Shown piece by piece: positions 4,870 through 5,009 of a stretch of 5,009 bases of DNA; positions within the stretch are counted from its first letter, which is position 1; each line of letters opens with the position of its first letter. The position numbers and the translations under genes are program-made. The stretch is taken from the NCBI GenBank assembly GCA_040757035.1, contig JBFLYM010000045.1:1-5009 (forward strand), written 5' to 3'. Source of the stretch: JAHJBR01 sp040757035 (GTDB taxonomy: Archaea > Micrarchaeota > Micrarchaeia > Anstonellales > Bilamarchaeaceae). The notes beneath the pieces were generated by a model. It had not been told where the DNA came from, made no database searches, and saw only the letters and a program-made list of their open reading frames with translations.

Positions 4870-5009
4870 TTAACTACATTTGGTAATAAGCGGCATACCG
4901 CCAAATTGAGTTATGTTTTCAAAGAAATCGGTTTTGTAATAGAAAACAACTTTGTTGAACTGTACAAGATAGCCTATTTCTGGACACAATGTTCTATTAA
5001 TCGTGAAAT
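4870..5009 (-). CDS. 3' end of an unrecognised gene (C-terminal 45 residues), paralogous to the gene at the left edge
   Basis: On the minus strand one frame is open from the window edge (first full codon 5007-5005) to a TAA at 4872-4870, while the other two frames meet stops within 36 bases. The tail contains Cys8, then QFNKVVFYYKT (16-26), ENITQFGGMPL (30-40), and ends TKCS-stop. It aligns without gaps to the left-edge tail from the first Cys to the final Ser (38 residues, 18 identical by hand count), including both cysteines and the KCS terminus. The ENIT stretch contains an N-x-S/T sequon, which together with the paired cysteines hints at a surface or secreted protein. That remains inference, as the N-terminus is outside the window. 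The gene reads toward pduO, with an oligo-T tract just after its stop. Family not recognised. Confidence 0.75.
   Translation of the reverse strand, partial: FTINRTLCPEIGYLVQFNKVVFYYKTDFFENITQFGGMPLITKCS

Noticed and set aside
1..5009. Mobile element or gene island bounded by the inverted related ends
   Set aside because: The edge similarity is at the protein level between diverged coding sequences, not a nucleotide inverted repeat. No transposase, integrase, target duplication or tRNA attachment site is present, and the enclosed genes include essential housekeeping functions.

Overview
This window is an AT-rich stretch from an archaeon. Three things point that way: an archaeal/eukaryal-type class IIb aspartyl-tRNA synthetase of 435 residues, BRE/TATA-like promoter elements in place of -35/-10 boxes, and genes at the head of transcripts that lack a Shine-Dalgarno sequence while the internal operon gene has one. 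The lineage cannot be fixed from the sequence alone. An AT-rich uncultivated group (DPANN/Micrarchaeota-like or Thermoplasmata-like) is only a guess.

Layout from left to right: (1) the 3' end of an unrecognised gene on + (1-129). (2) aspS (169-1476) and surE (1502-2281), a + strand pair 25 bases apart that is probably an operon. (3) An AAA_14/DUF4143-type ATPase on - (2244-3476), whose 3' end overlaps surE convergently by 38 bases. (4) A compact 105-base divergent promoter region containing a perfect 16-bp palindrome. (5) A Cys-rich zinc-ribbon protein on + (3582-4133) ending in a T9 tract. (6) A PduO-type cob(I)alamin adenosyltransferase on - (4244-4789). (7) The 3' end of another unrecognised gene on - (4870-5009).

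The most surprising observation is that the two partial genes at opposite ends are related. Their C-termini align without gaps over 38 residues, with 18 identities by my hand count. They share two Cys residues 36 positions apart, the block QFNKVVxYYxT, and identical KCS-stop ends. They face each other and bracket the five complete genes. I do not recognise the family. The paired cysteines suggest an exported, disulphide-bonded module.

The second notable point is that the AspRS carries His25 and Pro84 where discriminating archaeal AspRSs carry Trp and Lys. This predicts a non-discriminating enzyme that also charges tRNA-Asn, so the organism should need GatCAB to make Asn-tRNA. The remaining genes are ordinary housekeeping or accessory functions: nucleotide phosphatase, B12 cofactor formation, an ATPase of unknown target, and a zinc protein of unknown role. 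They show no evident common pathway, and I see no CRISPR, transposon, tRNA or rRNA in the window.
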